This document shows positions 22,613 through 36,689 of a stretch of DNA of 64,000 nucleotides, piece by piece. Numbering within the stretch: position 1 is the first letter of the stretch; each line of letters begins with the position of its first letter. A program made the position numbers and the translations under genes. Under the pieces are notes generated by a model that did not search any database, was not told the origin of the DNA, and was given only the letters and a program-made list of their open reading frames with translations. The DNA comes from Isoetes taiwanensis (lineage: Eukaryota > Streptophyta > Lycopodiopsida > Isoetales > Isoetaceae): NCBI GenBank assembly GCA_021234155.1, contig JAJEKV010000036.1, forward strand, positions 996,777-1,060,776, read 5' to 3'.

Positions 22613-22973
22613 AAGTTTCATGAGTTAAATTACAAGGAATATTCAACGAGTGGCGCTGAAACGAATATTCATCAGGAAGGCTGCTCGCCACAAAACTCTG
22701 CACAACAGCAACAAACGTATTGCCAAATGGCAATTCAACTTGAAACTTAGGAAGGGGCTAATCATACAAGAATCAAATGAGGTCCATGCAAAAATAGACT
22801 GTGGTCCCCTTACATGCAGATTTTGTGTTGTCACAGTTACCGTGACTGTAATAATGCAGATCCAGGTTTGATGGCCACTTCTTCGAGCTCATTTGGATAG
22901 TATCAACAAAAAACCATGTTTTATTGATCCTTTTCCCTTGTTGCAAATATAGATCTGTGTATTCTTCTCTGGC

Positions 22974-25900
22974 ATGGCGTTTTGTAAAGCAGGGACCCCT
23001 AGTTGCCTGGATGCTCTTCTAGCTGCAGCTGGAAATGGCAAAGCTTTGGGTGATTTTAGAAACAGGCAAGTCTGTCTTAGAGCAAAGGATTACAAGGAAC
23101 AGAATCCGGTTGCATCTACCAGACAGCAGGCTAGAGCATCACTTCCACGAGATATTTATGCTGCTATAGATGTTCAGACAGAGAGTGGGAAAGGAAGAGC
23201 CCCCACTGTTGAAATTGCACCGCAAATTACCTGGGACAACAATTCTCATGAGTTGTGCACTGTGCTTACAGTGAGTGTCCAGCAGAGGCCCAGCATTTTG
23301 CAGGCAATGATTGCTGCCTTTAAATCATTGGGCGTGAAAGTCAACAAGTTGTCAATTGATTTTCAGGGTCCTGAGGAGGAGGCCATAGCTACTACATTTC
23401 TCATAACCAATTCGGGGGGGCAGAAAATCGAAGACCTAAAGGATATGAAGAATGTGGAAATGGTGATCACCAATACGTTGAAACAAACTGCAGTGCTGCC
23501 AGTTATACGTTCATCTAAATTTTTCACCGAACAAGGATCTTCCACAGATGAATCTCCCGAGCTCAAGCAGAGAATGGATGTCTTGTACAGGCTCATGGAC
23601 AAGTATATGAAAAATGATATTTTCAGCATTCAGAAAAGTATATTACATCATACAGAATACACACTTGCAAGGTCTCGATTCAAGTTCGACGACTTTGAGG
23701 CATACCAGGTAAGATAGCCATTCCAATATTGAGTTTTCAATATTGAGTTTTGTGCCAGTGAAGGAAAATGTTTGATGCTATGCCTTTCTAAATCCATGTC
23801 TATGTACACCTTACCATATTAGCTGAATCAGATAAAATAAAAGATACAAAACATATAGAATGCACCCAATACTATCCACACGTGATCCATAGAACACAAA
23901 GAGGGCTTATCACCTACTGGCAGCAAAAGGACCTTGTAGAAAATTAAACTCATGCTTCTGCAATAAAGGACAGCCATTCTAAGTCCATCTGGGAAACATT
24001 TGCAATGGGATGTTTTGCTAGTCTTTTTTGTTAACGTTGTTTAGATTTAATAAACAAATTACAGTTAGAACTTAATTTGCAGGCCACTGCCTTTAGTGTT
24101 CGTGATCGTCTCCTTGAGAAATGGAATGACACTCATATGCTCCTAAGGGAGAAGGACCCAAAACGAGTTTATTATGTTTCGATGGAGTTCCTTATGGGTA
24201 CGTATTTCAGTGTAAAGCTTTTACACATAATCAATTGTCCATTCTTTTGTAAACTTGTTGATCTAACATAAGAATATAATAACATTTAACAATGTTCTTT
24301 CAAGGGTGCTTTGTTGTAGAACTAAAGTTAGTTTGTCTCCACCTATGAACTAATTGTGAGTATAATCATGTCCTTCTCCTTTGGTGCATGATTGGTGGTT
24401 AGATTTAAAGCTGAAACAAGAATGCAGTAGGCATACCTTCAGCTACCAGAGAAAACACAATGAAGATCCACAATTATAAAATATAGATAGTGCTCCACTG
24501 GCCATGAAATCCATAATTCTGGTTGATTTTGCTGTTCATCTCTTCTTATTAATTTCTTAATTCCAGCTTCAGATTATTCAATTGGGGTTCTTAGGCCTAG
24601 TTCCTCTATTCAGCAAGTCTGAATGGTTATGCATTATCTAGGTGAAATGAAGGGCTAATTTCTAGCTTCATTGATTGTGGAACTTATTCTTAAAGTTTAC
24701 GACAAAATGAAATTACAAATAGGCACTAGGTGCAGCTTTACTAACTGGAGAGCTGGGCCGGCTAGGGTAATGCACTAGAAACAAGTCAAGTCATCAGCTC
24801 AAGTAAATTCCGATCTAGGATCCTGTAAGAGATGTGCTCTGTTTCTTGGACCAGCATATTCTGTTTATTTCACAGATTTATTCTATGGTAGATACACTTT
24901 CAATGTTTTCTTGATCTGCATTGAATTCCATGATTTAATATTTATATTCTTTTCTCATGCATTCTACATTCATATAGGGCGTTCCTTGTTGAACAGCATT
25001 TTTAACCTAGGTGTGAAGGACCAGTATGCAGAAGCCTTAAGACAACTTGGTTTTAATTTGGAAGTATTAGCGGAGCAGGTCAAGATTTCTCAAACTCTTG
25101 AATCAAATTTATAATGCAACTCATTTAAGGGGATGCTAATGAACCGCTTAAACTAGGTCAATATGGTGAGACAAACTTGGCTTCACTTTGGAAATATTAG
25201 TGGGACAGGTGGTCATTTATTTGTTACCCAGAACTCTCGACTAATAATGCAGACACATGCTAAATATACTAAATAAACTAGGCCATAAACTTGTTGGCTT
25301 CTGTCATTACATGCCTGAGAGCTATCTGGACAACCCTGTGGGTCATTTTTTCTTCATTTAGAGTATGGGCATGTTCAGAGATGAGAGTTATGGTGCAGTG
25401 CTCTGATTATCATTTTCATCATGAGCTCGATAATACCTTTTGCTTTGTGGAAGTAATAGAATCTTTTCTTTTTTCCGTTCATTTTTAATTGGTCTACTTC
25501 AGTATTTGCGATGCAATTTTATGGTCAACCTTTATGCTATCATTACTTATATACATGGAAGAGCAACAAGAAGAAATAGTGACTGGTACATTCATTGCCT
25601 TCAGACACAGCACTAAAGCATGGGAGATGACTGTATAGGAGGAGTACAGCTATTCAGAGACTCTCTTCTAGGATTGGAAGATGTAATGGAATAGCTTTTC
25701 CAGGATTGGCTTTTGTCAAGATTCAGATTACGTGAAAGGCTTCTAAGGTCGAAGGTTAAGGGAATACTAAACGCGCTCTTCCCTCAGTTTGTAAAGAAGA
25801 GTACATAAAAAGAGTTTCAGAAACAAAAAGGTTGCGGTTTTCGTGCAGTATGAAGCATCCCAGCACTGAGATGGTTTTCCTCCTAAGTTTGGGTTGTGGA

Positions 25901-28900
25901 CCCCACTTGGTATTCCAGCTGGTCCGAGGATCCTTACAACAAGCTTTGTTAGTGGCTTGTTTGGCATATAATCAGTTTGTGACCACAGTCACATGACTGA
26001 TGTTGGGATAGAAATATAATGTACGGAAATGTAGTAGGATGTGCAAAAGTAAGAAGATTTATAATACATTTGAATAAAAGCAGTTGTGCTAGAGATGGGT
26101 TAAATTTTTTGTGCGCGTATTGTAGCGATTTTATGCAAAACTGGGCAGCTACTGATTGTTGATTCAATCTGGTATGCAGGAGCGTGATGCTGCCTTGGGA
26201 AATGGAGGTCTAGGCCGGCTTGCAGCATGTTTTCTTGATTCACTTGCCACACTTGACTATCCTGCATGGGGGTAAGCTTATATTCATAATATAGCAGTGA
26301 GTTGAGCTAGGATTGAATCTGGAGATCAGGATGTCTATAGATATGTTCTTCTTGTGTGCCATCTCTCAACCCTGTGGGGAGTTCAGATTCGTTTGAGCTC
26401 AAGATTGGGTGGCGAGTTATTTCACCATTTCTTGTTTCTGCTGTCCTGTGTGGATTCTTGACATATTCCTCTTGCGGTCTTGTATGGACTTAGTTTGATT
26501 TCACTTACTGTTTGTAACAAAGATACCTTACATGACCAGAAATAAAAGCATCTAATACATATATGCTCCTGCATATCAAAAAATGATACTCTTGAAAAAC
26601 AGCCCTATCCCATTTCCATCCACTATTGTATAGCCCACCTGCGGGTATACAATATTGGCAGAAAGTGGTTGCTGTTCTCCTCCAGTACTACAGGTGGAGG
26701 CTCCACATCTTTGAATGTTCCATGAGGATGTCAAACCAGATGAATTCCATGTCTAAAATCCTACTATGCCTTCCTAAAAAAGTGGCCTTTAGTTATCCCC
26801 CTGGGCATCAGCAGAAAGTAGTTTGGATCAGAAAGATAGAAAGATTATATTAACGTCTACGAGAGACCACTTGGGTTTATGAGACATTTGCAAGCAGACC
26901 CGAAACTAAATATAAGCATAAATGTGTGGAAGAGACTCGGGCACGTTTTCAATCATTAGAAAAATGGCCTAGCTTTATATATAATTAGAATAAGGGACGG
27001 TGTTATATTTGGCCTACTCATGTATTTTTTATCTTCTGTTATTCATATGAGGTATCAACAGCCTTGTGAGTGAATGAGTGAAAAGGAAAAGGAAGTCTGC
27101 TTAAAGAGATCTTGTTGCCATTCCATTATGCTCCATCTGCGCTGCTATTACAGTATGAAATTGACAGCCGTTTGGTTCTGTGACAGCTGAGATACTCACC
27201 TGATTGGTGACATACTCCTTGCCATCATCAGCACACATGGAACCTGATTGCTTACATACTCCTAGCCATTATGAGTCCATTTTAGACTTGTTGTCTCTCA
27301 ATCATGACATGGGAGTCTTTGAACCAAAGCATTTGTGTGGTGTGATCAATAATTAAGATTATGGTAATGTGACAGCAAGAGATGACTCATTCATATAGTA
27401 TAAATTTGGATGAACTAGCTGCAGTGGTGTGTTCAGGATTTGAAGGAAAGATAACTATATTGAGCAGGTTAACCGAGGCTGTTTGTCAAGGTATGCCTCA
27501 TTCTCCAATACCTTATAGTTTAGATGAGAGTCCCTTCACCATCTGCCGTTTAGACAAGATAAAAGGTGTCTCATGTCCAATATATGCCAGAGGGCTCTAA
27601 GAATCCAAACATGACCAAACTGAGCATACTAAAGATGTGCTAAAGACTGATTTGCTACAGCCATATCTTGCCTTCAAAAGCATAGTGGAATGGTGACCGG
27701 TTCCCATTGGCTTCTATGTGTTGAAGTTGACAGAATATTCTTACTCTTCACTTTGAGAGTGATATTGAGGAAGCATTTTCATGCAGTCCCTTTGAACAAC
27801 TTTCGTTGGAACTTATTGGTCAGTGATAGCACGACATGAGAAACGGAAAGTTGAGAAAGCCATTAGAAAATGTCTCTGCTTACACTTATCTTTGAGTGGA
27901 CTTCTAAGGTTCCTTGTTCTCTTTCAAAGCAGCAGCGTAAACAAGATTTCTAAGGGCTACATTTTGTCGCGTTAGGGGAGAGGCAATGCTTCCAAAGGCT
28001 TTATTATGATGTAAAGACTAAGGTCTTTTTGTTTGATACCGATTTCTATGTCACGCAAGTTTGGGCACTTCATCACAGGGAAGAGAAAGTGGATACAATT
28101 GGAGAGTTCGAAATAGTGATTCTGTCTAGAGTGATTAAAAGCACGAGATAACTGTGGCAGAATTTGCTGCCAGACCATGGCTATTTCCCATATCTTACTC
28201 ATACACTACTATCTATTGATGATATGTGAGAGGGCCTTGGAGGCTCCCCTATTTAGCTTTCATATCTTTTAAAGCTTCGGCCGAATCAGGTAAGGATGTT
28301 TGGTTCTCCTGAACAGCTAAGCTAGCTTCTAAATTACAATGAATATGGTTCAGCATTTGGTTCAACTACAATATAGACTGCTTCAAATGTACATTCTGGA
28401 GACTTCATCTAGCTTATATAGAGTGACTTTGTGCATGCCAGTATCAGTTAGTGCCTGATAGACTATGACAAATAAATGCAAATTTTAGTTTAAGTGCAAT
28501 TTATTGTGATTAATAGCCTGCATGTGATTTTGTATAACCAAAAGACAAAGCAACTTGTTCACGTAGGTATGGCCTGAGATATGAATATGGAATATTTCGC
28601 CAAGTAATACAAGATGGATTTCAGCATGAACGACCAGATTATTGGCTGAATTTTGGGAACCCCTGGGAAATTCAACGCATACATACTACTTACCCTGTAA
28701 AAGTGAGATCATTTAAAAATTAGTTTGTGAAAGTGTTTTGAGGATCTATATATCTGTATCTCGAGTAACTTCCAATATGGGGCTGCTTTCACAGTATTAT
28801 GGGAAGGTTGAGGAGACAATGGTGAATAATAGGAAAGAATACAAGTGGATACCTGATGAAGTGGTAAGTTAATTTTGAGATAAATATTCTATTTTAGCTT

Positions 28901-31900
28901 TCATGATGACAAAAAGTAATGGACAATGGCAGGTAGAAGCTGTTGCCTATGACAATCCTATCCCTGGGTATGGTACAAACAATACAATAAACTTGCGACT
29001 CTGGGCTGCAAAGCCGAGTGGTGAGTTCGATCTAGTAAGTTTCACATCTTCGATCAGATGAGATAATGAATATAGTAACTGATTTTGCCACCAAAGAGTG
29101 TGCATGCCTGCATATATGCACGTAAAAACTCCTGAATAGAAAAGATGAAAAGCAAAAGCTTTGCATTATTTGTGCTTGTTGCCGAGTTATTGGAGCAGGA
29201 GTATGCTTTGGTTCTTATGTTGATTGCAAGCTGAAATTTGATTTCCATGCCTCACTTAGTGAAACCTAGGTAGGTAGTGGATGTCATGCAGTCTATCCTA
29301 GCATGGGTCTTCTTTAATGCACTCTGAGTATAACACTTAAAACAGATATCCATCATATTGTAAGCATGGCCCCAAGAGCTTTCAAAATTCCAATCATAAA
29401 AGCTGATAGAGTTGGTCGCTCCTTTGACATTCTAACCTATCAACTCGTGAGTCATGTTACATGCCAAACCTTCTGCATCCGTTCCAGCTTTCTTTTTGAG
29501 ATTTCCCTGCTATGTTCTCACGCTGTTAAGTTCCGTATTACGATAACCATAAAGAGAGGGGACAGAAGCTCTAGATTACATGAAACCTGATGTGGTAAAT
29601 GTTTTCAAGGCAGAGCAGTGCATATTTTGTGTTTTTGTTGCCCGTCTATTTTGTTTCTAACCAGTCCATTGTGGCAGCAATCTTTCAACACTGGGGATTA
29701 TGTCAACTCAGTGTTAGGCAAGCAAAGGGCAGAAATTATCAGCAATGTACTTTACCCAGATGATCGTACATATCAGGTTAGTTGGCTAATGACTTATTTG
29801 CATAATACCATGGAGAATTTGTTTACCAGGCTGAATGGATTCTTTATCTAGTTACTCATTGTCATATATTCTAATACTTATGCTTAAATAAACACGTCTT
29901 TTTTCTTGTGTCAATAAACTTACTGGTATTTCATGTCTAAAATCTTTGTTGATTGCAGGGAAAGGAGCTCCGTTTAAAACAGCAATATTTTCTTGTTTCA
30001 GCATCTTTACAGGATGTTGTCCGGAGATTTAAAGAACGTCATTCCACTTTTGATTGCTTTGCAGACAAGGTTTGCTCAAATTAAGAGTTAAGGTTTGCAG
30101 TGCAGCTAAGAATAGGAATATGAATTTCATTTGAGCCAGTTCATCATGGCATGCCATATTATTTCCCTTCATGCTATTGCTATTGAGAAATTTGTTTGTC
30201 TTATATGGCATTATTTACAGGTGGCATTTCATCTAAATGACACACACCCAACAATTGGAGTTATAGAGTTAATGCGAATACTTGTTGATGAGGAAAGTTT
30301 GGATTGGAAGAAGGCTTGGGATATCACAACTAAGGTGTATTCTTTCACGATTCACACTGTGATAAAAGAAAATCTGGAAAAGTGGCCTGTAGAGCTGTTG
30401 GAAAATGTGCTTCCACGACATATGAAGGTTCTTCCTTTCCATTTTTGGTTTCTTTTTACGTAAAATTATTGAACCCAATTTCTGTTTTGTGGTTGTTAAA
30501 ATTGGTCAGATTATCTATCGGATAAATTACTACTTCCTCGAAGATCTAAAACGGAAGTTTGGAAATGATTATGGTCGGCTGGCTCGAATGTCAATAATTG
30601 AAGAAGGGGAGAAAAAGGTAACAACACAACTCTAGTTTGAAATAGTCAGTTAATTTTGTAGAGTACTGCAACATTTTATTATGGATGGCTGATATTAGAA
30701 CTGTTTATATGGTTAAACTTGTCTGATTCTGATCATGCATACCTTGAGTCGTTTGGGGTGTAAGGAACATCAGTGCCATTGTGCACTAATTTTATTTTGC
30801 TCGTGTTTCTTGTTGTATACAAAGTAACTTTCTTTTCCTCATTTTCTTATTGTTCAGAATGTTCGGATGGCTACGTTGGCCCTTGTAGCATGCCACACGC
30901 TGAATGGTGTATCAGAAATTCATTCAGAAATTATAAAGAAGACCATTTACTTGGTACATACACTAGTCTTGGACGCCACCTTACCTTACCATCCAGACGA
31001 TGGTTTTACAAATTCCTGAGATCTAATGATATGATGAATTGCGTGCAGGATTTTGCAGAGTTATGGCCGGATAAGTTCCAGAATAAAACAAATGGTGTAA
31101 CTCAGGTATTCTTTTCTAACAGGATAATGCCCATGATGTTGCATGATTTTATCCTCTTAAGTTTATGCTGGGGGTTGTCACAAGACTCATCGATGTTCAG
31201 ATATAATTATATGTCGCTTGATTCCTGTTTGAATAACTTCACTTTTCATCTCTACAGAGAAGATGGCTAGCATTTTGCAATCCCGATTTAAGTGAAATCA
31301 TCACAAAGTGGCTTGGTACAGAAGCCTGGGTTAAAAATTTACTCCTCATTTCTGGTCTTCGACAACATGCTAACGATCCTGTTCTTCAAAAAGAATGGAT
31401 ACAGGTTCATTTCCAGCCCCATTGTTATTTTAGTTTTGCTACAATAAAGGTACCTTTCCTATACGGAACTTAATAACATCAGGGACCATGAAGCCTTAAA
31501 AGCAACAATTTAGGTTGGTAATTAAATTGTTGTTAAAGTTGTTGTGCTCAATGAACTGTTGCCAAGACAGATACTTAAAGATTTTTATCATAAGGCAATT
31601 GTTCGACTGTGCCGTTGCTCACTAAGAAACTATGTTTCTATGCAAATGGGTGCAAATTAACAGTGCTGCAGTTTGGGTTCTTGCATCCAACTGAAGGTGT
31701 GCTTTCACGAGGGGTGCAGGTCCGCAATAAGAATTGTTACTGGAACCATCCAAAAGTGAAATGCGTAGCGACCAATTTGGGAATGAACTCGAATACTGTA
31801 GCGTCCACTTAAGGATGAACTCATCTCAAATACTGTAGCAAGTCCACTTCCTTAAGTGGCTCAGTGTTTTCTTTCATAAATGATCTAATTTCAAATTTCA

Positions 31901-34900
31901 GGTTGAGTCAAACCTTTTGAAAGCATTGGTTGGACCTAACGCATATTTTCTCATATAATGAAATATTGGTCGCATCTGGATGTAGTTATTTTTGATCTAA
32001 GATTTACCAAGTGAAAGAAAGAAAGATCTTTTTAACATTGGATTGTCCATTTGAATCTCATAGACCCAAATATCACAATAGGTATTTAGGGCTTATAATT
32101 TGAATGGAAGCCTTCCTTTCAATCTTTTCTTCCAGCTGTGAAGGGCCTGCTTTTTATTTTGCTTTAATATTTCTTCCTCTCTGGAGTACCTGCAGATATA
32201 TATTTGGAATACTGCTCTTTGGTTTTCCAAGTGAAGTAGTTCGTAGCCTCAGTATGCTACTCTCATAGAAGATCTTGTTTACAGTCTTGTTCTTCCTGGA
32301 AGGTCATCACTGCTTGTCTTTGGATATTGTGAAATCAGAAGGAGGATAAGCTAAAGTGGCATGGCTCGCATGTTGCTTCTAGATTTTGGCTTTGTAATAT
32401 CTGGCAAAACAGTCAAGGTAATTGGACAAAGCAGACAATATTTCGTCTAGAGCCCATTGGTCTCAGACTGCCGGACTGGGAAGATAGCCAAGGAAGTTTT
32501 GTATTCCATGGTGAAGTGTTGATGTATAAGAATACAGTGTCATAACATCATATCTTGGTTGCCATGGTCCATTTGTTATTTCTTTTGCAGCACTTGTTAA
32601 CACAGGATGTTGCATTTTTGCTTGCAGTTACTTTGTTCACTAATGACACACAGTATCTGGAACATTCTGTTTCCAGGTGAAGCGGATGAACAAGCTGAGA
32701 TTAGCCAAATATATTGAAATGATAAGCAAGCAAAAGGTCTGTGCAAAGCATTTCCATGGATTTTGTTAAGTTTAATATTTGTGATATATCATCTGCAACA
32801 TCGGCTGTTGCAATAAATTATTGGTAATGGCATCTTATCTTCATTTGTCCATGTTGACATTTTGTCTAGCAAGTTGTCACTATTAGGCTCGGATAGGTCA
32901 TTTGTAAGATTGAGTCCATCCTTGGGAAGAGTATGGAATGCTTTGTGCACAGCTTCATCTTTGCTAAGGGAACCACATTTGACCTGCAAGTTGGTGATAT
33001 CATGATAATATGTAGTGTCACTTTACAGGTGAGCATTGATGCAATGTTTGACGTGCAAGTGAAGCGAATTCATGAGTACAAAAGGCAGTTCCTCAACATA
33101 TTGAGCATTATTCACCGCTATGATTGCATAAAGGTACTTTTTAAGAAATCTTCTAGGTTTTTTTCTGACCGTGCAGACTATAGCTGAATTCGCCTTATGT
33201 TTCATCCATTTAGTTACAAAACATTGTCCGCACCTCATAAAAGCTGTAGTTTAAACGTGCTTAAGAGGATATGTTCAATTTATTAATTTGTGGATGACAA
33301 CATGCAACTTGTAGAGCCCATGCAGATGTCAATTTATATCTTCATATGATGTGGCAATCCTTTTCCTGAACTACCTTTTCTGTTTCAATGGACCAGCGCT
33401 ACAGTGATTACTGAGGTCCAGACTATCATTTGCAGTGCACTAACATTCAACTAAAACGTGGTTTCCATGGTGGCATTTATCCCTTGAAAAATATAGGCAC
33501 TTTTGTGACGAACAAACTAGCTCGTGCAATGGCAACCTTTTCCTGACTTACCGTTTAACGAATTCCTCCGTGGTACTCTGTCTCACAGGGTTATAATGCA
33601 GAAAAGTGAAGAATGGTAGCATGTTTAACTTTCAAATATGGTACTTTTCTAGTGTCAAGTTTTTTAGTCTCAGTGACAATGGCATGGGGGGATACCACTA
33701 GAGATGCCACTTAAGCACACTATGATCTGGACCGAAGAAAATGAATTATGTATTGGTCTCTTTAATGAAATCTCAATTTCGATGTTTTTTTTTTGCCTAC
33801 CATATGCTACTTTTTGGATCTATAATAACGCCGTCCTTTATGTCATGTGCACTTTTTCTTCAGAACATGTCTGATAGTGAGAAAAAGCGCGTTGTACCAC
33901 GAGTGTGTATACTTGGTGGAAAGGCTGCTCCTGGATACGAATTTGCTAAAAAAATCATAAAGCTTGTTCATGTAGTTGGTGAGAAGATTAATAATGATCC
34001 TGATGTGGGTCATCTTTTGAAATTGGTACGTATTGTGCATATGTATTGTCATTCAATTTCAAATTTTCATGTGAATTTCATTTGTTAGTTGAGCATGAAA
34101 TGGAAATTCAAGTTTGAAAAGATGGGCCATATTCCTTAGAGATCTGTGCAGGCCATGGGAGCATAGAGGCTCAATAATCATTGATGGCAAACTACATGGT
34201 TAACCTCACCTGCCTAAATGGCAGGAGGATGATGATAGCTCCAAACAGGCTGGTGGCAGGAAGTTGTTATTGTGGGTCTACTGCAACGTCACATCTTTAC
34301 TTGTTGTATCAATAATTTGCATATGCTTTGTTTAGAAGAATGTTCCATCTTTCGAGGTTTTGTTTTGTGTCTGCGATGCGGTTGTGGTGAACCACAAAGG
34401 ATGTGTACAGTATCAGATAATCTCTTCCAGAGCTGGTAAAGCTTAGATGTGTATCTTTTTTGTGGATTCTTCATTTTATGTGTCTCTTCCAAGGTCGAAA
34501 TAGTTCGACTGATCACAATGGTAATGCATGTTTAAATTCCTGGTTCTTTGCACAAAACACCTTTGTATTGCCTGACTAGATATTGTTGTGCCCAAGGAAG
34601 AATGCGTCCATGTTTGCACTTTTGTGAAGTAATTAATTTTTCAGAATTTTCCATACCGTTGGTGCTACATCATTTCTAGGCTTCTGTATACAATTTGTTG
34701 TTGCTTAACCTTTAAGAATTGCTATTTTTCTGTTGGCAGATATTTATTCCAGACTACAATGTTTCAGTTGCAGAACTTATTGTGCCAGCCAGTGACCTTT
34801 CTCAGCATATCAGGTCTGTACTTGTTTCATGTTATTGATCATCGTTCCGTCATATAATACTGCACGAATTAAGAAGGGTTATGTTGAAAGTTTTCTATAT

Positions 34901-35892
34901 AAGGTCTCTGGATTCTCTTTCTTGCCTTTCGTTCTGTCTGAGTTTATATTCCCAAGCCATGTCCATTCAGATTACTATTTCCAAGATGATTGGCCAGATC
35001 TTTACATGTACATATAAAAGTGAGGTGCATTTTAGGCTTCTGCAATTCTTTTTACTCAAATCATGTGCGATGTGTTGAATGCCAGTTTAGCTGGGACCGA
35101 AGCGTCAGGTACTGGGAATATGAAGTTTGCCATGAATGGATCTCTTATCCTGGGTACGATGGATGGGACTAATGTTGAAATCTGCAAAGAAATTGGAAAG
35201 GAGAATATGGTATACAACCTTCTCATTGTTTGATAGCACATTTTCTCTGAATATGTAATGACCTAAAATATTGTAGACTTGTGCTTTATGTCCAAAGAAG
35301 GCCTTCCAGAATTTGGAAGGTGCGAATTAGTTCATTTTCCAAGATTAATATCTTTCTCCACTGTTCCAGTTTATTTTTGGTGCAAGAGTAAATGAGGTGT
35401 CGCAGCTTAGGGCAGACAGGAAAAAGTTTCAGCCTCCTAGGGAGTTCCGACGTGTTGTTGGGTATGATTGTTTAATTTTAAAGGAATGTGATTGATCTAG
35501 ATGTTTGCCAATATAATAAGAATGTGCTTGTTCTATGCGCGCAGAATGATCCGAAACGGATACTTTGGTCATGGTGATTACTTCCAGTCATTATGCGACT
35601 CTGTTGATGGTGCGGGCGGCGATCAATACCTCTTAGCAAATGACTTTTCAAGTTATTTAGAAGCCCAGGTAAGTAGAAAGCTAGAACAGTAAGTTGTTTA
35701 GGTTCTTGCCAACATGCTCATGTCGCCGTTCATTGCTATGTTTTGCAGGCAGCAGCAGACAAAACTTTTGTTGATAAGAAACGATGGACAGAGATGAGCA
35801 TTTTGAGCACAGCAGGAACAGGGAAGTTCAGCAGTGACAGGGCTGTCAAGGAATATGCAGAGCAGATGTGGGGCGTCCAGCCTTTGAAGTGA
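22974..35892 (+). CDS. Alpha-glucan phosphorylase with N-terminal ACT domain (22 exons)
   Basis: Exons: 22974-23708, 24083-24197, 24978-25078, 26180-26271, 28567-28704, 28795-28863, 28933-29034, 29678-29776, 29959-30069, 30221-30427, 30510-30617, 30858-30953, 31049-31105, 31258-31404, 32677-32736, 33029-33133, 33864-34025, 34740-34813, 35086-35209, 35370-35461, 35545-35668, 35749-35892. All borders are GT-AG. The product (about 1019 residues if the exon-5 indel is ignored) releases glucose-1-phosphate from alpha-1,4-glucans. Exon 1 gives a possible transit peptide (1-60) and an ACT domain (about 92-172: [20 protein letters not shown]). The catalytic part includes [61 protein letters not shown] and the PLP-lysine motif [12 protein letters not shown] see no PHO1-type central insert. 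Exon 5 carries a 2-bp insertion causing an early stop, so this allele may be null or misassembled. Confidence 0.92.
26272..28566 (+). other. Phosphorylase intron 4 (2.3 kb)
   Basis: The longest intron of the gene. It contains an ORF at 27382-27600 ([20 protein letters not shown]) and one at 26626-26853, neither of which I recognise. Nothing in it supports a nested gene or a defined transposon. Confidence 0.5.
28676..28704 (+). other. Frameshift at the end of phosphorylase exon 5
   Basis: The exon reads ...NPWEIQRI, then an extra AT in CGCATATACATACT shifts the frame and gives TAA at 28700-28702. Removing two bases restores HTTYPVK, which matches the family and keeps phase with exon 6 (YYGKVEE). 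All other exons are intact and in phase. No alternative donor, acceptor or AT-AC intron repairs it. Confidence 0.8.
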
Positions 35893-36377
35893 GTTTGGAA
35901 ATGTGAAATCCTGTTATATTTTATTAAAGGTTTTGGATACTCATAATTAAGTGTGCTCATCCATGCTTAGATGTTGCCAAGTATATATGTATTACACCAT
36001 TCCATAGTCTTTAACATGTGACTGTAGATATGGTCGTTCTGGTAGATAAGGCCTCATCTTTAAGGAAATTTTGTTGTTTTTAATATTCGGCTCCTTGGAC
36101 CTTCCACACATTATATATTACAAGAAATTTATCACGGCGGCCTTCTATTTTCTTGGTGTAAAGTCCGGTTGTATCTATTTGAGTTGCTTCTTCTATGCTA
36201 TCAATTTTGTAAAAAGAAGGTTGTAGATGTTGGGGTGTATCACTTTTTTTTCTTTTATCTATTTGGTCCAAAACATACACTCAACATTAGGAGCTAACAT
36301 ACACTCAACATTAGGAGGTTTGAGAGGTTCCATGAAGAGTAGTAAACCGTAAAGAACGATAAATCTTAGACAATTCA

Positions 36378-36680
36378 TTAATTCATTACTTCTCCATGAA
36401 ATGGATGCCTGAGGAGACATGACTGAAGCTTGGCATAAGGACCCATTGATTGTAACTTAACCTTAACCCCAACTCTAATAAGAAAGGAAGCAAAGGATAT
36501 GAATTGTATTGTTTTACTATCTTCATTTTCATCCACGGGTTTGTAATACCATGCAAAACTGGCAGAGGATCCAGCAGATGAGAATGCTCCCTTACCGGTA
36601 GTGGCCGCCGTAGCAGATGCGATGCTTCCATGGGTTGGGGCAGTGGCCAAGAAATTGGTGCCTTTTACCCAAAAGCTGCA
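36378..36680 (-). CDS. Possible terminal exon of an unknown minus-strand gene
   Basis: On the minus strand an acceptor-like TTGATTGCAG is followed by an open frame FWVKGTNFLATAPTHGSIAS, then SAGSSASFAWYYKPVDENED, ending at 36378. It has a protein-like composition, but no upstream exon could be joined with confidence and I recognise no family. It may be chance, or a small organellar-type protein. Confidence 0.2.
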   Translation of the reverse strand, partial: CSFWVKGTNFLATAPTHGSIASATAATTGKGAFSSAGSSASFAWYYKPVDENEDSKTIQFISFASFLIRVGVKVKLQSMGPYAKLQSCLLRHPFHGEVMN

Positions 36681-36689
36681 ATCAATTTA

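Noticed and set aside
27382-27600. Nested gene in phosphorylase intron 4
   Set aside because: A short ORF without recognisable motif or splice context.
28676-28704. Alternative splice repairing phosphorylase exon 5
   Set aside because: The upstream donor CCT|GTAAAA and the main donor both leave exon 6 out of frame, and no U12 AT-AC consensus is present.
22974-35892. Plastidial PHO1 type
   Set aside because: The roughly 80-residue central insert typical of PHO1 is not seen between the conserved exons, and an ACT domain is present instead.
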